Assembly: GCA_963814985.1 (NCBI GenBank)
Contig: CAWFFV010000002.1
Coordinates: forward strand, 1 to 64,000
Direction: 5' to 3'
From: CAWFFV01 sp963814985
GTDB lineage: Bacteria > Chloroflexota > Ktedonobacteria > Ktedonobacterales > Ktedonobacteraceae
DNA length: 64,000 nucleotides
Part shown: piece after piece, positions 18,858-28,374 of the stretch
How the letters are laid out: the number at the start of each line of letters is the position of its first letter
Numbering within the stretch: position 1 is the first letter of the stretch
Translations under genes and position numbers: made by a program
The notes under the pieces: model-generated
Database searches by the model: none
What the model was told of the DNA's origin: nothing
The model's input: the letters and a program-made list of their open reading frames with translations, nothing else

Positions 18858-19423
18858 CAATTTACATTCCCCTCTACAGCAGTGATAGGTACAGCCAGAT
18901 AGTTCCAGCCATCGCGGGCATCTAGAAGACGATAATTGGAGCCGTTATGTTGACCAGGAAAAAAGACCAACATTCGCCCAAGTATCTTGGAAGCAACGGT
19001 CTCAAAAAGAGCAGAGGCAGACGTAAGACCGAAGAGGGAAGCTAGGCCAGAAATAGCCACAACCGTATTTCTATCCACGCCAGGCTGGCCGAGTGTTGCA
19101 ATAATCTGCTCAGAGACGAAGGCGGCGAAGTCTGGCAAAGCTAACTCCAAATCTTCTGGCTCTTCAAAGTACGCATCGCGATATTCATGTTGTGCCATCC
19201 AATGCGCAAAGAGGCTCGTTAAATCAAGGTGCATCCATGAATGGCTAGCACGCCTCGTCGCAGCCTCAAATTCTGGAAGGTGAAGACGTAAGCGACGTTC
19301 CTGTGTTGGCTCATATATAGCGAACCAGACCTTTTCAGGTCCTGCCAGTGTTTGGTCCCAGGGAAGCTGCACGAAGCGTTCGTAGGCTTTGACCAATCCC
19401 TCGATCTCATTCACGAACTGCAT
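18857..19423 (-). CDS. brxB: BREX protein BrxB (DUF1788 family)
   Basis: 188 residues if the ATG at 19423 is used. AAAGGA abuts that ATG directly, so the in-frame GTG at 19414 (giving MNEIEGLVKAYERFVQLPW) has a better-spaced site and matches the usual N-terminus of the family. The conserved pattern is YERFVQLPW, GPEKVWFAIYEP, ERRLRLHLPEF, and a C-terminal half with FFPGQHNGSNYRLLDARDGWNYLAVPI. BrxB is a small protein needed for BREX methylation and exclusion in studied type 1 systems; its biochemistry is poorly known. Neighbours: brxA 13 bases upstream, brxC overlapping downstream. Confidence 0.9.
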   Translation of the reverse strand: MQFVNEIEGLVKAYERFVQLPWDQTLAGPEKVWFAIYEPTQERRLRLHLPEFEAATRRASHSWMHLDLTSLFAHWMAQHEYRDAYFEEPEDLELALPDFAAFVSEQIIATLGQPGVDRNTVVAISGLASLFGLTSASALFETVASKILGRMLVFFPGQHNGSNYRLLDARDGWNYLAVPITAVEGNVN

Positions 19424-19436
19424 TCCTTTCTTTGAG

Positions 19437-20198
19437 CTATTTTCTCAACAGATAGCGAAAACCAACCTCGGTCACATTGCCCATATGCCGATAGTCGATC
19501 CAGCCACGCTGTGAAGCAACGATAGCATGTTCATGTAAGACATGGGTGGGAGCATCTAATAATCGGCACCAGAGGGTCTGAAATAAGGCTTCTCCGCGTG
19601 CGTCCGACAGATGGCCGAGTAAAAGAGCATAAGCCACGGAGGCTGGATGGCACAGTGCCTTAGCTCGCACTTTATGAAGCTTGCCGCTGAGTAAGCCAGC
19701 TTGCTGCCACGAAGAGATGGTATTCCGTCCGATACTTGCGAGCGTGATGGCATTGTAGCGGTGGAGAAAACAAACACTCACAGCCTCTGCAAGTATATCT
19801 GGTGTAACAGCGTCACCGATTGAGAGAGAGAGGATTTTTTCCGCCGTTTCTCTTAAAAGAGCATCTCTGGCGATTGCACTTAGCAAAGCCAGAGATGGCT
19901 GTGCTGTTTTATCATCATCCCAAAGATCCCTGAGCGAACGGAAGAGCAGAATTTTGGTGTTCAGAGCATACAAATCTCTCAACCTCAAGAAGGAGACCCT
20001 ACGCGTAGCCACCGTTCTCTTCAAAAGGATATTCTCCTCGACGATCGCAGCCTGGTACTCATCCAAACTGGCGTCTTTCTGGCATGCAGCGAGCAGAAGT
20101 CGTAGCTCTGCTAGCATCATAGTGCGGCTACTGTGCACACTGACAAGTTCCTCAACAAAGCCAAACTCACCTGCTTGTGCAGAAATAGGTAGTGACAT
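19437..20198 (-). CDS. brxA: BREX protein BrxA (DUF1819 family)
   Basis: About 253 residues, helical, NusB-like in known structures of the family, first gene of the operon. Visible family features: an N-terminal SVHSSRTMMLAELRLLL segment, DEYQAAIVEENILLKRT in the middle and a C-terminal IDYRHMGNVTEVGF that resembles the family's closing strand and helix. The ATG at 20198 is preferred because AGGA lies 6 bases upstream of it. The ATG at 20204 is only one or two bases from that site. Upstream is about 200 bases of very AT-rich sequence where the operon promoter should lie; no exact -35/-10 pair is claimed. Confidence 0.9.
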   Translation of the reverse strand: MSLPISAQAGEFGFVEELVSVHSSRTMMLAELRLLLAACQKDASLDEYQAAIVEENILLKRTVATRRVSFLRLRDLYALNTKILLFRSLRDLWDDDKTAQPSLALLSAIARDALLRETAEKILSLSIGDAVTPDILAEAVSVCFLHRYNAITLASIGRNTISSWQQAGLLSGKLHKVRAKALCHPASVAYALLLGHLSDARGEALFQTLWCRLLDAPTHVLHEHAIVASQRGWIDYRHMGNVTEVGFRYLLRK

Positions 20199-20400
20199 TT
20201 GCATTCCTAGCCGAAAAAGTATTGAAAATAATAAATATGAATATACGAATATTATCAGATTTTTATGAGTGTTGTCCAGTTTTTATAATAAATTACACAT
20301 TTAAGACATATGATACATTTTGAATATTCTTGAGTATAGATAAACTCGTTACTAGGTTCAATGCATATGCCGATGACAACCAGGGGCAAGATAGTTATAA

Positions 20401-20591
20401 TAGGCCAGTCAGTAGTTTTCTGACATTATCTCGACTTGTAAAGAGTATACAGAACGTATGTAGCCTGAGAGAGGTATTCTCCCGCAAGGTAACAAGCCAT
20501 GTGAGGCATGTTATGCCAGAACGTTGAGTGTGCTACGCCAAAGACGCACAAAAGCAGGTTGTGATAATGTCAGAAAACTACTGACTGGCCT
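20401..20591. repeat. 191-bp unit bounded by a perfect 30-bp inverted repeat
   Basis: Bases 20401-20430 (TAGGCCAGTCAGTAG...) and 20562-20591 are exact reverse complements, separated by 131 bases that contain no gene but several short self-complementary words. No clear target-site duplication is seen. It could be a MITE-like element or a large hairpin. It lies about 200 bases upstream of brxA. Confidence 0.85.
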
Positions 20592-20978
20592 ATTTGGCTT
20601 TTATACCCCACATTCCATAGTTTGAATCTTAAATGGCTTCCAAGCGGCTCTGCAAAGTAGAGTTTGCGAACAACTCTGCAATGTAAATCGGCTTCAGAAG
20701 CGACCTTCCAAAAATAACTGCGGAATGTAGGATATACCGACAACAAAGCGAATTGACGCTATTACTATCCCAACTGCGTGGTCAGAAACGAACTGAATGA
20801 GATGTGGCCGGTTGAGGCAAAAGGCCAGGAATTGCTGAATGAAGGTCAGATTGAAAGAGAGAAGAGAGCTGCGCAGATGTGGTGTGAGAACGCGACGAAG
20901 CTTACTGATAAGCTGTGGCGATATGTGAAGATACTGCAAAAAGGAGTAGGAGAAGCTACAACCAGTTGAGTTTTCTGA
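20592..20978. other. Intergenic stretch without a supported gene
   Basis: Short ORFs exist on both strands (for example 20778-20969 plus) but have no convincing ribosome site or family resemblance. The words CTCTGCAAAGTAGAG and CTCTGCAATGTAAA repeat loosely. I see nothing else here. Confidence 0.4.
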
Positions 20979-21057
20979 TTTGCTTATCTTTGTAGGCTAA
21001 TGCAAACTCAACCTGAGTTTGCAGTTGAATTTGCATTAGCCTACAAAGATAAGCAAA
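20979..21057. repeat. Perfect 28-bp inverted repeat, hairpin after recombinase A
   Basis: Arms 20979-21006 and 21030-21057 are exact reverse complements (TTTGCTTATCTTTG...), extendable by about six bases with one mismatch. It begins 9 bases after the recombinase stop at 21067 (minus strand). It may act as terminator, recombination site, or both. Confidence 0.85.
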
Positions 21058-21066
21058 AATTGGCAG

Positions 21067-21970
21067 TCACCTGATGTAGTGGTCAAGCACGACCTCAACG
21101 CGATTGTGGCCCAGGGCATGGCTAACGCGCTCAGCGGCATCACGGTCATAATCTGTACGCTTGAGTCGTCCTTCCACTGGTGGCAAGCCACGACCAGGTG
21201 CGTGGTAGAGGTAGAGAGCCTGCGCAAATTCACGGCGGTAAGAGTGCACATCGAGATGTTTGGGGATGCGTGGAAAGACTCGATCATCGTCCGCCAGACC
21301 CTCTTTCACCGAGAGCACACTCTGTTCCTGCCCGGCCAGCACCGGCACTTTGCGCGATTTTCCGCCTTTGCCATTCCAGACCTGTACCACTGTCTGGCCA
21401 AAGTAAGGAGAGTCTGGATCAGGATCGTGCTCAATGATATCTCGTGCACGGAGCATCTTGAGTTCATCGCGGCGTAGGCCCGTCGCCTTGAGGAAGTTCA
21501 CCAATGTCGGCCAATTCTCCGGGTTGAAATGCTTATCATGTGCTTTGGGACCCCGTGAGCGGGTGATCTGGGATCTGACTCGTTTGGGAAGCTTCGACTT
21601 CTTCCATGAGGGTGCGATCGCCGAAGACCATGCGTAACGCGGACCGGATCAACTGGAGTGTGTAGGGACTCTTGCCTTCATCGACTTTAGCCTGGAGAAA
21701 TTCAGCCGAGAGGTCGCGAATACGCTCATCAAGCTCCTCGATCCGCTTGATCCCATAGGTATCTCGGACCCAATTCACGAAGTTGAGTGCATGTTCCTGG
21801 TAAACTGAACGCGTTTTGTAGGAGTGGATCTTGCCTGTCGTAAATGCCCAGGTCTTCTGATGAGCAGCGCGGGCTTCCTCTTTGGCTTTGCCGCGACTTT
21901 GCCCTAGCGCCATACAGGCATCCAGGCGATCCATCACTTCCTTAATGAGGCTTTTGCGATGTGTTGCCAA
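21067..21970 (-). pseudogene. Tyrosine recombinase (phage-integrase family), frame-broken: recombinase A
   Basis: The N-terminal half (TTG 21970, preceded by GGAGGGAG) is a core-binding SAM-like domain: YKTRSVYQEHALNFVNWVR and SPYTLQLIRSALRMVFG. It runs out of frame near 21570. The C-terminal half in the next frame is the catalytic domain: GLRRDELKML (first Arg), HSYRREFAQ (His-x-x-Arg), HALGHNR and the nucleophile Tyr in VLDHYIR, ending at 21067. Joined by one base change the protein is about 300 residues, normal for the family. Likely integrated or excised an element; inactive as read. Next to a perfect inverted repeat on its 3' side. Confidence 0.8.
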
Positions 21971-22569
21971 TAGATGTCTCCCTCCCGAAGGTGTACATTG
22001 CCGACTCTTTGTGCTTCAGAAACAACGGTTGTGGTTCAATCTTTACGCTATGCTGCGTTGGAGCAGTTCCAACGTGGCGCATACGAGGCCACACTTCCCT
22101 CATCTTTTTTGTCTTCTTTCAGCTTGAGGCTGTTTAGATCTCCACACTGGCGTGTCTCGTTCTTCCTGCTTTGAAGCTGTTTCCTTGTGACTCACAGACA
22201 AACAGATGAGGCATTTACTCTCTCCACGATGATGTACGAGGGGAAACCTACAGGGAATGTCTACCAGGAACGCTTTCCAATCCTGCCGGAAGACTCTCAC
22301 TACCGACAGGGACGCACGAAGCTCGCGTCTCTCCACGAACGACAGGTCAAATCGGAACGACATCTCAGAAACTGCTGAGTCTTCCAGGCATTCCCAGGTG
22401 GAATGCCAACCAATCCGTTCAGGCGGATCAGGCCAGCTCGTCGGAGGTGAGCCAGTCCCCTCATTGCCAACGAGGCATCCCGTTGACGGTCAGAGGCGGA
22501 CCCGTTTCATTTGTGGCGATGGCTTACATTGGCAAGCCTTCCTTGATCCATTGCTGTTCTGGAGAGTTC

Positions 22570-22589
22570 TGCAGAGCCTAGGCTCTGCA
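22570..22589. repeat. 20-bp perfect palindrome
   Basis: TGCAGAGCCT and its exact reverse complement are adjacent with no spacer, in the gene-poor stretch 21971-23401. It is a possible protein-binding or recombination site. No gene is supported in 21971-23401; the short ORFs there lack ribosome sites and family resemblance. Confidence 0.6.
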
Positions 22590-22837
22590 ACACCTGCTTG
22601 AACCACCAGGTGAAACGACACCCGACCTTTCCAGGAGAAACTTGCTGGCTCCGCAGATTCACGGAAGGTACTTGAGGGTGTACCTGACCTTTTGTGGATG
22701 CATCACGCGCAAGAGCCGCGCATATGCATCTGAATTCACTCCAAGTATACCCAGTGGAAACGGTTTGGAACCTGAAAACAACCTGGAAGGAAACCAGAAA
22801 AAGCGTCAGTTGACACGGTTCTCCAGCGGCCTACCGG

Positions 22838-22855
22838 TACGTTGTTAACAACGTA
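22838..22855. repeat. 18-bp perfect palindrome, half-site repeated at 22958
   Basis: TACGTTGTT followed by its exact reverse complement. The longer word CGGTACGTTGTT (from 22835) recurs inverted at 22959-22970, so the pair may be a binding-site cluster or recombination arm sites. Confidence 0.6.
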
Positions 22856-22986
22856 ATTCCCCGCATAAGAGGATTTTCATCTTCTGCTTTCCCAAAGCGC
22901 AAGGGCCATGCTGCACCACCTTTTTGCTGATGAGATTGGATACCACCTTTCCTTTGTCAACAACGTACCGCTAGAAAGAGTGTGTT

Positions 22987-23098
22987 GTATCCAAATGTAT
23001 GCAAAATGCATCCAAAAGATACGCTCCATGCCTTCATGCACCTTTAACATGCTAGGCAGCGTATTCAAATGTATGCAAAACGCATCGAAAAGACACGC
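22987..23098. repeat. Two 38-bp direct repeats
   Basis: 22987-23024 and 23061-23098 match at 34 of 38 bases (GTATYCAAATGTATGCAAAA...GACACGC type). They are separated by 36 bases. Direct repeats beside recombinase genes are typical of arm-type sites, but that role is only inferred. Confidence 0.7.
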
Positions 23099-23175
23099 GT
23101 CTCCAGCGAATCCCATCCTGGAAATGTGTTGAGATAGGGTGGAAACGTGGGAGAACCTAACGGTCGTTTTCCAAG

Positions 23176-23288
23176 TAGTGGGTTAGATGGGAAGGATGGT
23201 CTGGCAAAATGAAAGCATCATTGAACGCTTCAGAAGAAGAGATCATCATGGGAACAATCATCGACCATCCTTCCCATCTAACCCACTA
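23176..23288. repeat. Perfect 26-bp inverted repeat with 61-bp spacer
   Basis: 23176-23201 (TAGTGGGTTAGATGGG...) and 23263-23288 are exact reverse complements. The spacer contains a short ATG-initiated reading frame with no family resemblance. Confidence 0.8.
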
Positions 23289-23344
23289 TCTATATATTGA
23301 ATCCGAGGATGGAGAAGATGAAGTTAATGCCAGGAAAGGATGCT

Positions 23345-23373
23345 GTCGTTGTCAATGGGCGGTTGACAACGAC
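23345..23373. repeat. 11-bp inverted repeat with 7-bp spacer at 3' side of recombinase B
   Basis: GTCGTTGTCAA, spacer TGGGCGG, then TTGACAACGAC. Arm length and 7-base spacer match the architecture of a tyrosine-recombinase core site. It is 29 bases from the recombinase B stop. Confidence 0.6.
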
Positions 23374-23401
23374 TGGCGTTCCCCAGGAGTCAGGGTTCTC
23401 T

Positions 23402-24443
23402 CTAATGCGCCAGCTTCACGTTCTCGTTGGCAATCTCCCGTTCCTTGATATAGCGCAGTGCCATCTCCAGTGAGGACCATCCTCCGGCCTGCTTCAAGCT
23501 TTCGAGATCCGTGCCCGCCTCGGTCGCCGAACTGGCCCAGAAGTGGCGACAGTCGTGCGGCGACAAAATCATGCTTGTCACTCCGACACGTTTGCCCAGT
23601 GCACGGATGCGCTGGTTAATAGCCGACGTACTCATCCCTCCCGTCAGCGTTCCTCCTTTGCGGCTGCCCACGAGGAGTGGTCCTGTTTTGCTGGGGTGAT
23701 CGAGCATGAGGTAGCGTTGTAAGGCCAGATAGGTCTGAAGATGCAATTCATGGCGCAGTTCCTTCCCTGTTTTTGGCTGCTCAAAGCAGAAGACCGCTTT
23801 GTCCAGATCAAAGGCTTCCACCTGGAGCAACGTTACCTCTTCGCAGCGCAAGCCCATGATAGAGAAGCAGACACAGCAATAGCCGATCCCGACGACCCTG
23901 GGGAGTATCGGGCTGGTCGAGGAGTTCGTGGGCCTGCGCGATGGTCAGTTGTGTCCATTTCGCTTTTTTCGCACCAACGCGGGTAACCGGACGAGTGGCA
24001 TCGAGACGTTTGCCCTCGCGCCCACGATACCCCATGACCGTGCGGATCATCGCCGCCTGATTTTCGTCGAGCGTGCCAGCTCCCTGTGCGAGCTTGCAGT
24101 AGAGACGCACGGTTGAGAGGCGCATATTCACTGAGCCGATGGCATAACCCTGCTGGAGCTGCCACTGGACGAAACCTTCCACCAACCCTTTGCTCATTCC
24201 AGACCAGGAGGCTGGATCACAGTAGAGATCACCAATATCTGTCAAGCCTGGAATTTGACGCAAGTACGTGGTGAAGAGAGCGAGATCTGCCTGATGGCGA
24301 CGCAGCGTTGCTGGGGCCTGGCGCTCTTGATAGCGGGCAAAGGTCGCTTGTGCGGTAAACTCGTCTGCCAGACGACCGGCCTCAGCTAACGATAATGGGG
24401 ACTGGGGAACGAGAATTTCGGTCGTATTTGTTTGATCTTCCAT
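23402..24443 (-). pseudogene. Tyrosine recombinase, frame-broken: recombinase B
   Basis: Start ATG 24443 with GAGGTG upstream. The N-terminal domain (residues about 30-125: LADEFTAQATFARYQERQAPATLRR, GYAIGSVNMRLSTVRLYCKLA) leads into the catalytic domain at RRDRLLLCLLLYHGL. One extra G in a GGG run near 23855 shifts the frame. The continuation GLRCEEVTLLQVE, then LSPHDCRHFWAS (His-x-x-Arg), AGGWSSLEMALRYI (nucleophile Tyr), ends at 23402. Restored length is about 345 residues. It is distinct from recombinase A in sequence, so this is not a duplication. Both genes point the same way and may have come from two successive insertions. Confidence 0.8.
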
Positions 24444-24608
24444 GTCAAAACACCTCGTCTTTCTGCATGTTTTGCCTGTTTTTTACTGTTGATTTGTAGG
24501 AAAAATTGACAGCTATTTCTTTAGATGAGTACGGATTGTCAGGAGTTTTTACTTCGTAGAAGACCTTCTCCTGGTCACCTATGTAAGCCCAAAATTGGCC
24601 TAGTGGCA

Positions 24609-24760
24609 CGCAAGCTGGAATTTCGCGCAAAGGAGCAGGTATCTTGGATTTGCGATGAAATAGCCAGCGAGTTTCCGCTGTTGTGCAGCAAATACTCAAC
24701 CTGGAAAAATCTGATGGAGGTAGCTTACTCCCGCTACATGGCACGAAATTCCAGCTTGCG
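24609..24760. repeat. 17-bp perfect inverted repeat, 118-bp spacer
   Basis: 24609-24625 and 24744-24760 are exact reverse complements (CGCAAGCTGGAATTTCG). They sit just upstream of the ISL3-type remnant and could be a leftover element end structure. Nothing else is recognised in 24444-24850. Confidence 0.6.
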
Positions 24761-24849
24761 CGACGCAGGGTGCCCAGCTGATCGAACCAAGATCCTGACT
24801 CCAGCCCAACCCCACTTATGGTGCTGCAGATCGAAGTGTTCTTCAGAGA

Positions 24850-25307
24850 AGGATCATACGAAGATGACGAAAGTGAAGCTTATGCTAGATGGATCGGGAC
24901 CCGCCGGACTTGAGAGGATTGACGACCTGCTCGCTGTGACCGTTGTTTCAACTCAGATGTCTCCATGCTGTCTGCTGTATGGGGTGGCGGCGACACGGGT
25001 GCATAGCCACTACACTCGTTTGGTGGGGTTCATTGTTTTCAGAGATCAGAGAGCTTGTGAAGCCACACGCAACACTATCGAGACTCTGGCGGTGCACAGA
25101 CGTGAAAAATGCGATCAATCGGGCTTAAGAAGAGCGATTTCCTCATATTCTCACCTACTTGATCTAACCGTACGCCACGTTGCCGTCCTCCACACGGAAG
25201 GTCGGCCAGTCCGTCTGCTCATCCAGACCCGCAAGTATTTTTGCAAGGAACCTACCTGTACGCGGAAGATCTTTGTGGAACGCCTCACACTTTTCGTTAA
25301 TCCATAG
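24850..25307 (+). pseudogene. ISL3-family transposase remnant (N-terminal zinc-finger region)
   Basis: ISL3 transposases begin with a Cys-x2-Cys zinc finger followed by HSRYTR-type and Rrf-C-x5-C motifs. Here MSPCCLLYGVAATRVHSHYTR (24955-25020) is followed, after about 130 bases of unrelated sequence, by HTEGRPVRLLIQ, RKYFCKEPTCTRKIFVERL and a stop at 25307. No catalytic domain follows, so this is a fragment only. The 130-base interruption or a second partial copy (SSYSHLLDL resembles a second HSRYTR segment) is unexplained. It marks insertion-sequence traffic at the border of the recombinase region. Confidence 0.6.
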
Positions 25308-25515
25308 GCGCGTGGCACGCGACGGTTGTTTCAGATTCTCCAGGTGATTAGCTTGGCTCCTTCCTGGCATTTTTCTTCAACATTGAACCTTCCCATTGCA
25401 AATGGCAAGTGACCCACCAGGTCACATATGCAATACTTTTTCTCGGTTTGCGTCTCTTTATTATGAGTCCTTTTCAAGTAAGGAATTTTGAGAGAAAAGA
25501 GATGAAGGAGCGTTT

Positions 25516-28236
25516 ATGTGGCAACTACTCTTCTCCACGCTTCGTCGGCAGCGTGGCCAGACTCTTCTCGCAGGTGGGGGCTTCTTCCTGGCAGCCTGCA
25601 CGCTGATTTTGCTCACTGCTACGACGCAAGGCACTGTGATACGTGCGAATCAGATTATCAGTCAGAACTGGCGACCCACCTACGATCTTGAGGTCCTACC
25701 AGCACAGGTACAGATACCGCAGGGCAAGTCGATCCCAGCTGATTTCATTGCGGGCAATGGCGGCGGTATCAGCATGCAACAGTACAAACAGATTCAGCAG
25801 CTAGCAGGAGTTGAGGTTGCTGCCCCCGTTGCCTATCTGGGTTACGTCCAAATTCCCTCGCCAGAGATGGGCTTTGCGCCTGATCGTCTGCCAGATGGTT
25901 ACTATCAGGTGGATTGGACACTCACGGCAGCCAATGGCAAACAAACCATTGTTGAACGACACGAAAGCTTCATTTATGACGTGACGGCGTCTTGCTCTGA
26001 TAATACTCATTCTACACAAATGAATATACTGTCAAAAGAACATATTCTCCTTCCTAACTCTAACTGCGGCTTTAATGGCGGTACGTTTCCACAAATCTTC
26101 CAAAGTATTGATACAGGACCTTTTCTCCTCACTGCCATTGACCCTGCCGCAGAAAACCTGTTGGTCCATCTTGACCAGCATATTACCAATGGGCGTATGC
26201 TCACAAATCAGGATACCGTTCAGAAAGATGCGTACGCGGGAAATCTCTATCAGGTTCCTCTGCTCTTACAGGAGCAACTCCAAGGACAAACCAACTTACA
26301 TGTAACTGTCAAACGCCTGAACAGGCAATCTATTACTCCACAGCAAGTAGTAAACCGGGGTGGTGTTGCATATTTGACACATTTACCTGGGCAGCAAACA
26401 ATTCTTTCTCAGAATGCTCCTACCATCCAAAACAGTCTTATCAATGTTAGTAAACGAAGATACGTTCCTGCATTATATTGGGATGGACATTCCTGGCAAT
26501 CCATCTACGATGAGGCCGGATTGGTCAACATGTCATTCCTCTATCAACCTTCTGGTCTTACCTATCAATCTACGAGTGCTCCTGATGGACAGCCAGCCCC
26601 CTCTTATAAACTCGTTCCCAGCCATACTCAACATGCTCCAACGGTATCACTACCATGGGGGGGCCTGATTCCGGAACTAGCACCTTCCAATCAGCAAGGA
26701 CCAGAAGTTGCATTTCGCAATCTTATGCCGCTTGATGTATCCACAACAAATCCGCCCTACTATGAAACGCAGTTTGTCGGTCAGTTTACCAATACATCTA
26801 TCTCGAACCAGTTCAGCAATCCACTCAACTGGTTGCCGGAGACGACCTATGCGTCACAACCTGTGCAACTGCGTTACGATGCACAGGGACGACCTGTCCC
26901 TTCCACTCCTCTCTATCCGACGACAAACCCTGCTGGTTTTACATTGCAACCACCTGTAGCGTTGACGACGCTTGCCGCCGCACAACGTATTATGGGCGAC
27001 AAGAGCATCAGCGTCATTCGTGTGCGTGTGGCAGATGTAAGTAGTGCGAACGAAGCCAGTTGGAACAAGGTAGCTCAGGTTGCACAACAAATTCGCCAAA
27101 CGACAGGATTGCGTGTGCTGGTGACGCTTGGCTCTTCGCCTCAACCCACACTGGTCTATGTGCCAGGGATTGCGGTTGGGCAAGACGGCTCGACGCGATC
27201 AATTGCCCCGCTCGGCTGGGTACAGGATTCGTGGATTTACATTGGGGCCGCCGTTGTCTATCTCGCTCAGTTGGGGTCAACGCGTCTCCTCTTTCTCGGC
27301 GCAATTTTGCTGGTCTGCATAGGCTATCTTGTGGTGACATTCAGCGCGTTGGCAACGACACAACGCAAAGAGTTCGCGGTGCTGAGCGCACTCGGTTGGC
27401 GACCCTGGCAGCCTATTCGTCTGTTTCTAGGGCAAGCTCTCGTGCTTGCACTCGTAGGTGGTATCGTGGGTATCATGGTGGCACTCCTGATCGCAGCACT
27501 GTTTGGCGCGACACCTATCCAGTTCGTCGTCATCTGGACGCTCCCCACTATCCTGCTTCTCGGTCTCATCAGCGTCCTTGCTCCGCTCTGGCACATCTGG
27601 CATATTCGACCCGCCGAAGCCCTACGCGCTGGCTCTACTGTGACTCAACAGAGTGGTCTACGGCTACGCTTTTCGTCGCGGTTCCCGCCATTAGTTGCGC
27701 TCTCACTCAGCAATCTCACTCGCTTGCGTCTGCGGGCTGTTATCGCCATTGGCAGCATCTTCTTCTCCGCGTTGCTGCTCACCGTTCTCTTCAGCGGTTT
27801 GCTCGCCTTCCGCCAATCGTTGCAAGGGACGCTCCTTGGCAACGACGTTCTCTTGCAAACTCAGATACCACAGATCACGGGTGCTGTGTTCGCAGTCATT
27901 TTGACCTTCTTGAGTGTCGCCGATCTCCTGCTCTTACAGGTTCGAGAGCGCCAGCAGGAGATCGGACTCCTGCAGGCCGTTGGATGGCGACCCGTGTTTG
28001 TGCAACGCATGTTCATTCAGGAGGGTCTTTTGCTTGCGTTCTGCGGTGCCTTGCCAGGAGTACTGGTTGCTTTATTGATACTCGTGGTGCAACACACTGC
28101 GCAGGGAGCCATTCCGCAACCAATTATCGCACTCGTTTCCTTGCTGGGTATGCTCGTCATCGGCGCACTGGCTACGCTTCCTGCTATTAGCATGGCCGGG
28201 CGTATGCAGGTGGTTGAGATATTGCGTGCCGAGTAA
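25516..28236 (+). CDS. FtsX-type ABC transporter permease
   Basis: 906 residues; ATG 25516 is preceded by GAAGGAGCGTTT. One N-terminal membrane span (about residues 15-35) leads to a large extracellular part of about 500 residues rich in Gln/Pro/Tyr. The first FtsX domain follows (about 590-720: GAAVVYLAQLG, LLFLGAILLVCIGYLVVTFS, RKEFAVLSALGWRP, then spans to LAPLWHIWHIRPAEALR). A second FtsX domain lies at about 760-905 (ALLLTVLFSGLLAF, ERQQEIGLLQAVGWRP, spans, and MQVVEILRAE at the end). Such permeases with MacB/LolD-like ATPases export or extract peptides or lipoproteins, or drive mechanotransmission. Its ATPase is encoded at 29700-30428, after two regulatory genes. Confidence 0.88.
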   Translation: MWQLLFSTLRRQRGQTLLAGGGFFLAACTLILLTATTQGTVIRANQIISQNWRPTYDLEVLPAQVQIPQGKSIPADFIAGNGGGISMQQYKQIQQLAGVEVAAPVAYLGYVQIPSPEMGFAPDRLPDGYYQVDWTLTAANGKQTIVERHESFIYDVTASCSDNTHSTQMNILSKEHILLPNSNCGFNGGTFPQIFQSIDTGPFLLTAIDPAAENLLVHLDQHITNGRMLTNQDTVQKDAYAGNLYQVPLLLQEQLQGQTNLHVTVKRLNRQSITPQQVVNRGGVAYLTHLPGQQTILSQNAPTIQNSLINVSKRRYVPALYWDGHSWQSIYDEAGLVNMSFLYQPSGLTYQSTSAPDGQPAPSYKLVPSHTQHAPTVSLPWGGLIPELAPSNQQGPEVAFRNLMPLDVSTTNPPYYETQFVGQFTNTSISNQFSNPLNWLPETTYASQPVQLRYDAQGRPVPSTPLYPTTNPAGFTLQPPVALTTLAAAQRIMGDKSISVIRVRVADVSSANEASWNKVAQVAQQIRQTTGLRVLVTLGSSPQPTLVYVPGIAVGQDGSTRSIAPLGWVQDSWIYIGAAVVYLAQLGSTRLLFLGAILLVCIGYLVVTFSALATTQRKEFAVLSALGWRPWQPIRLFLGQALVLALVGGIVGIMVALLIAALFGATPIQFVVIWTLPTILLLGLISVLAPLWHIWHIRPAEALRAGSTVTQQSGLRLRFSSRFPPLVALSLSNLTRLRLRAVIAIGSIFFSALLLTVLFSGLLAFRQSLQGTLLGNDVLLQTQIPQITGAVFAVILTFLSVADLLLLQVRERQQEIGLLQAVGWRPVFVQRMFIQEGLLLAFCGALPGVLVALLILVVQHTAQGAIPQPIIALVSLLGMLVIGALATLPAISMAGRMQVVEILRAE

Positions 28237-28374
28237 CGTTTCCCAGGTGAGAGAAGGGGAGCGCGTAAATGAGAAGAAATGTATGGATGGAGGCCGCAAT
28301 TCATGGATGCGAAGAGGGCAGCTTTCCCCTTTGCATGGATGGTGCAAACAAAAGAAGATAGGTCTGGTTCACCA

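Noticed and set aside
27060..28190. Long plus-strand reading frame (376 codons) inside the permease gene
   Set aside because: It is in another frame of a well-supported FtsX permease, rich in Arg/Ser/Cys, with no ribosome site and no family resemblance.
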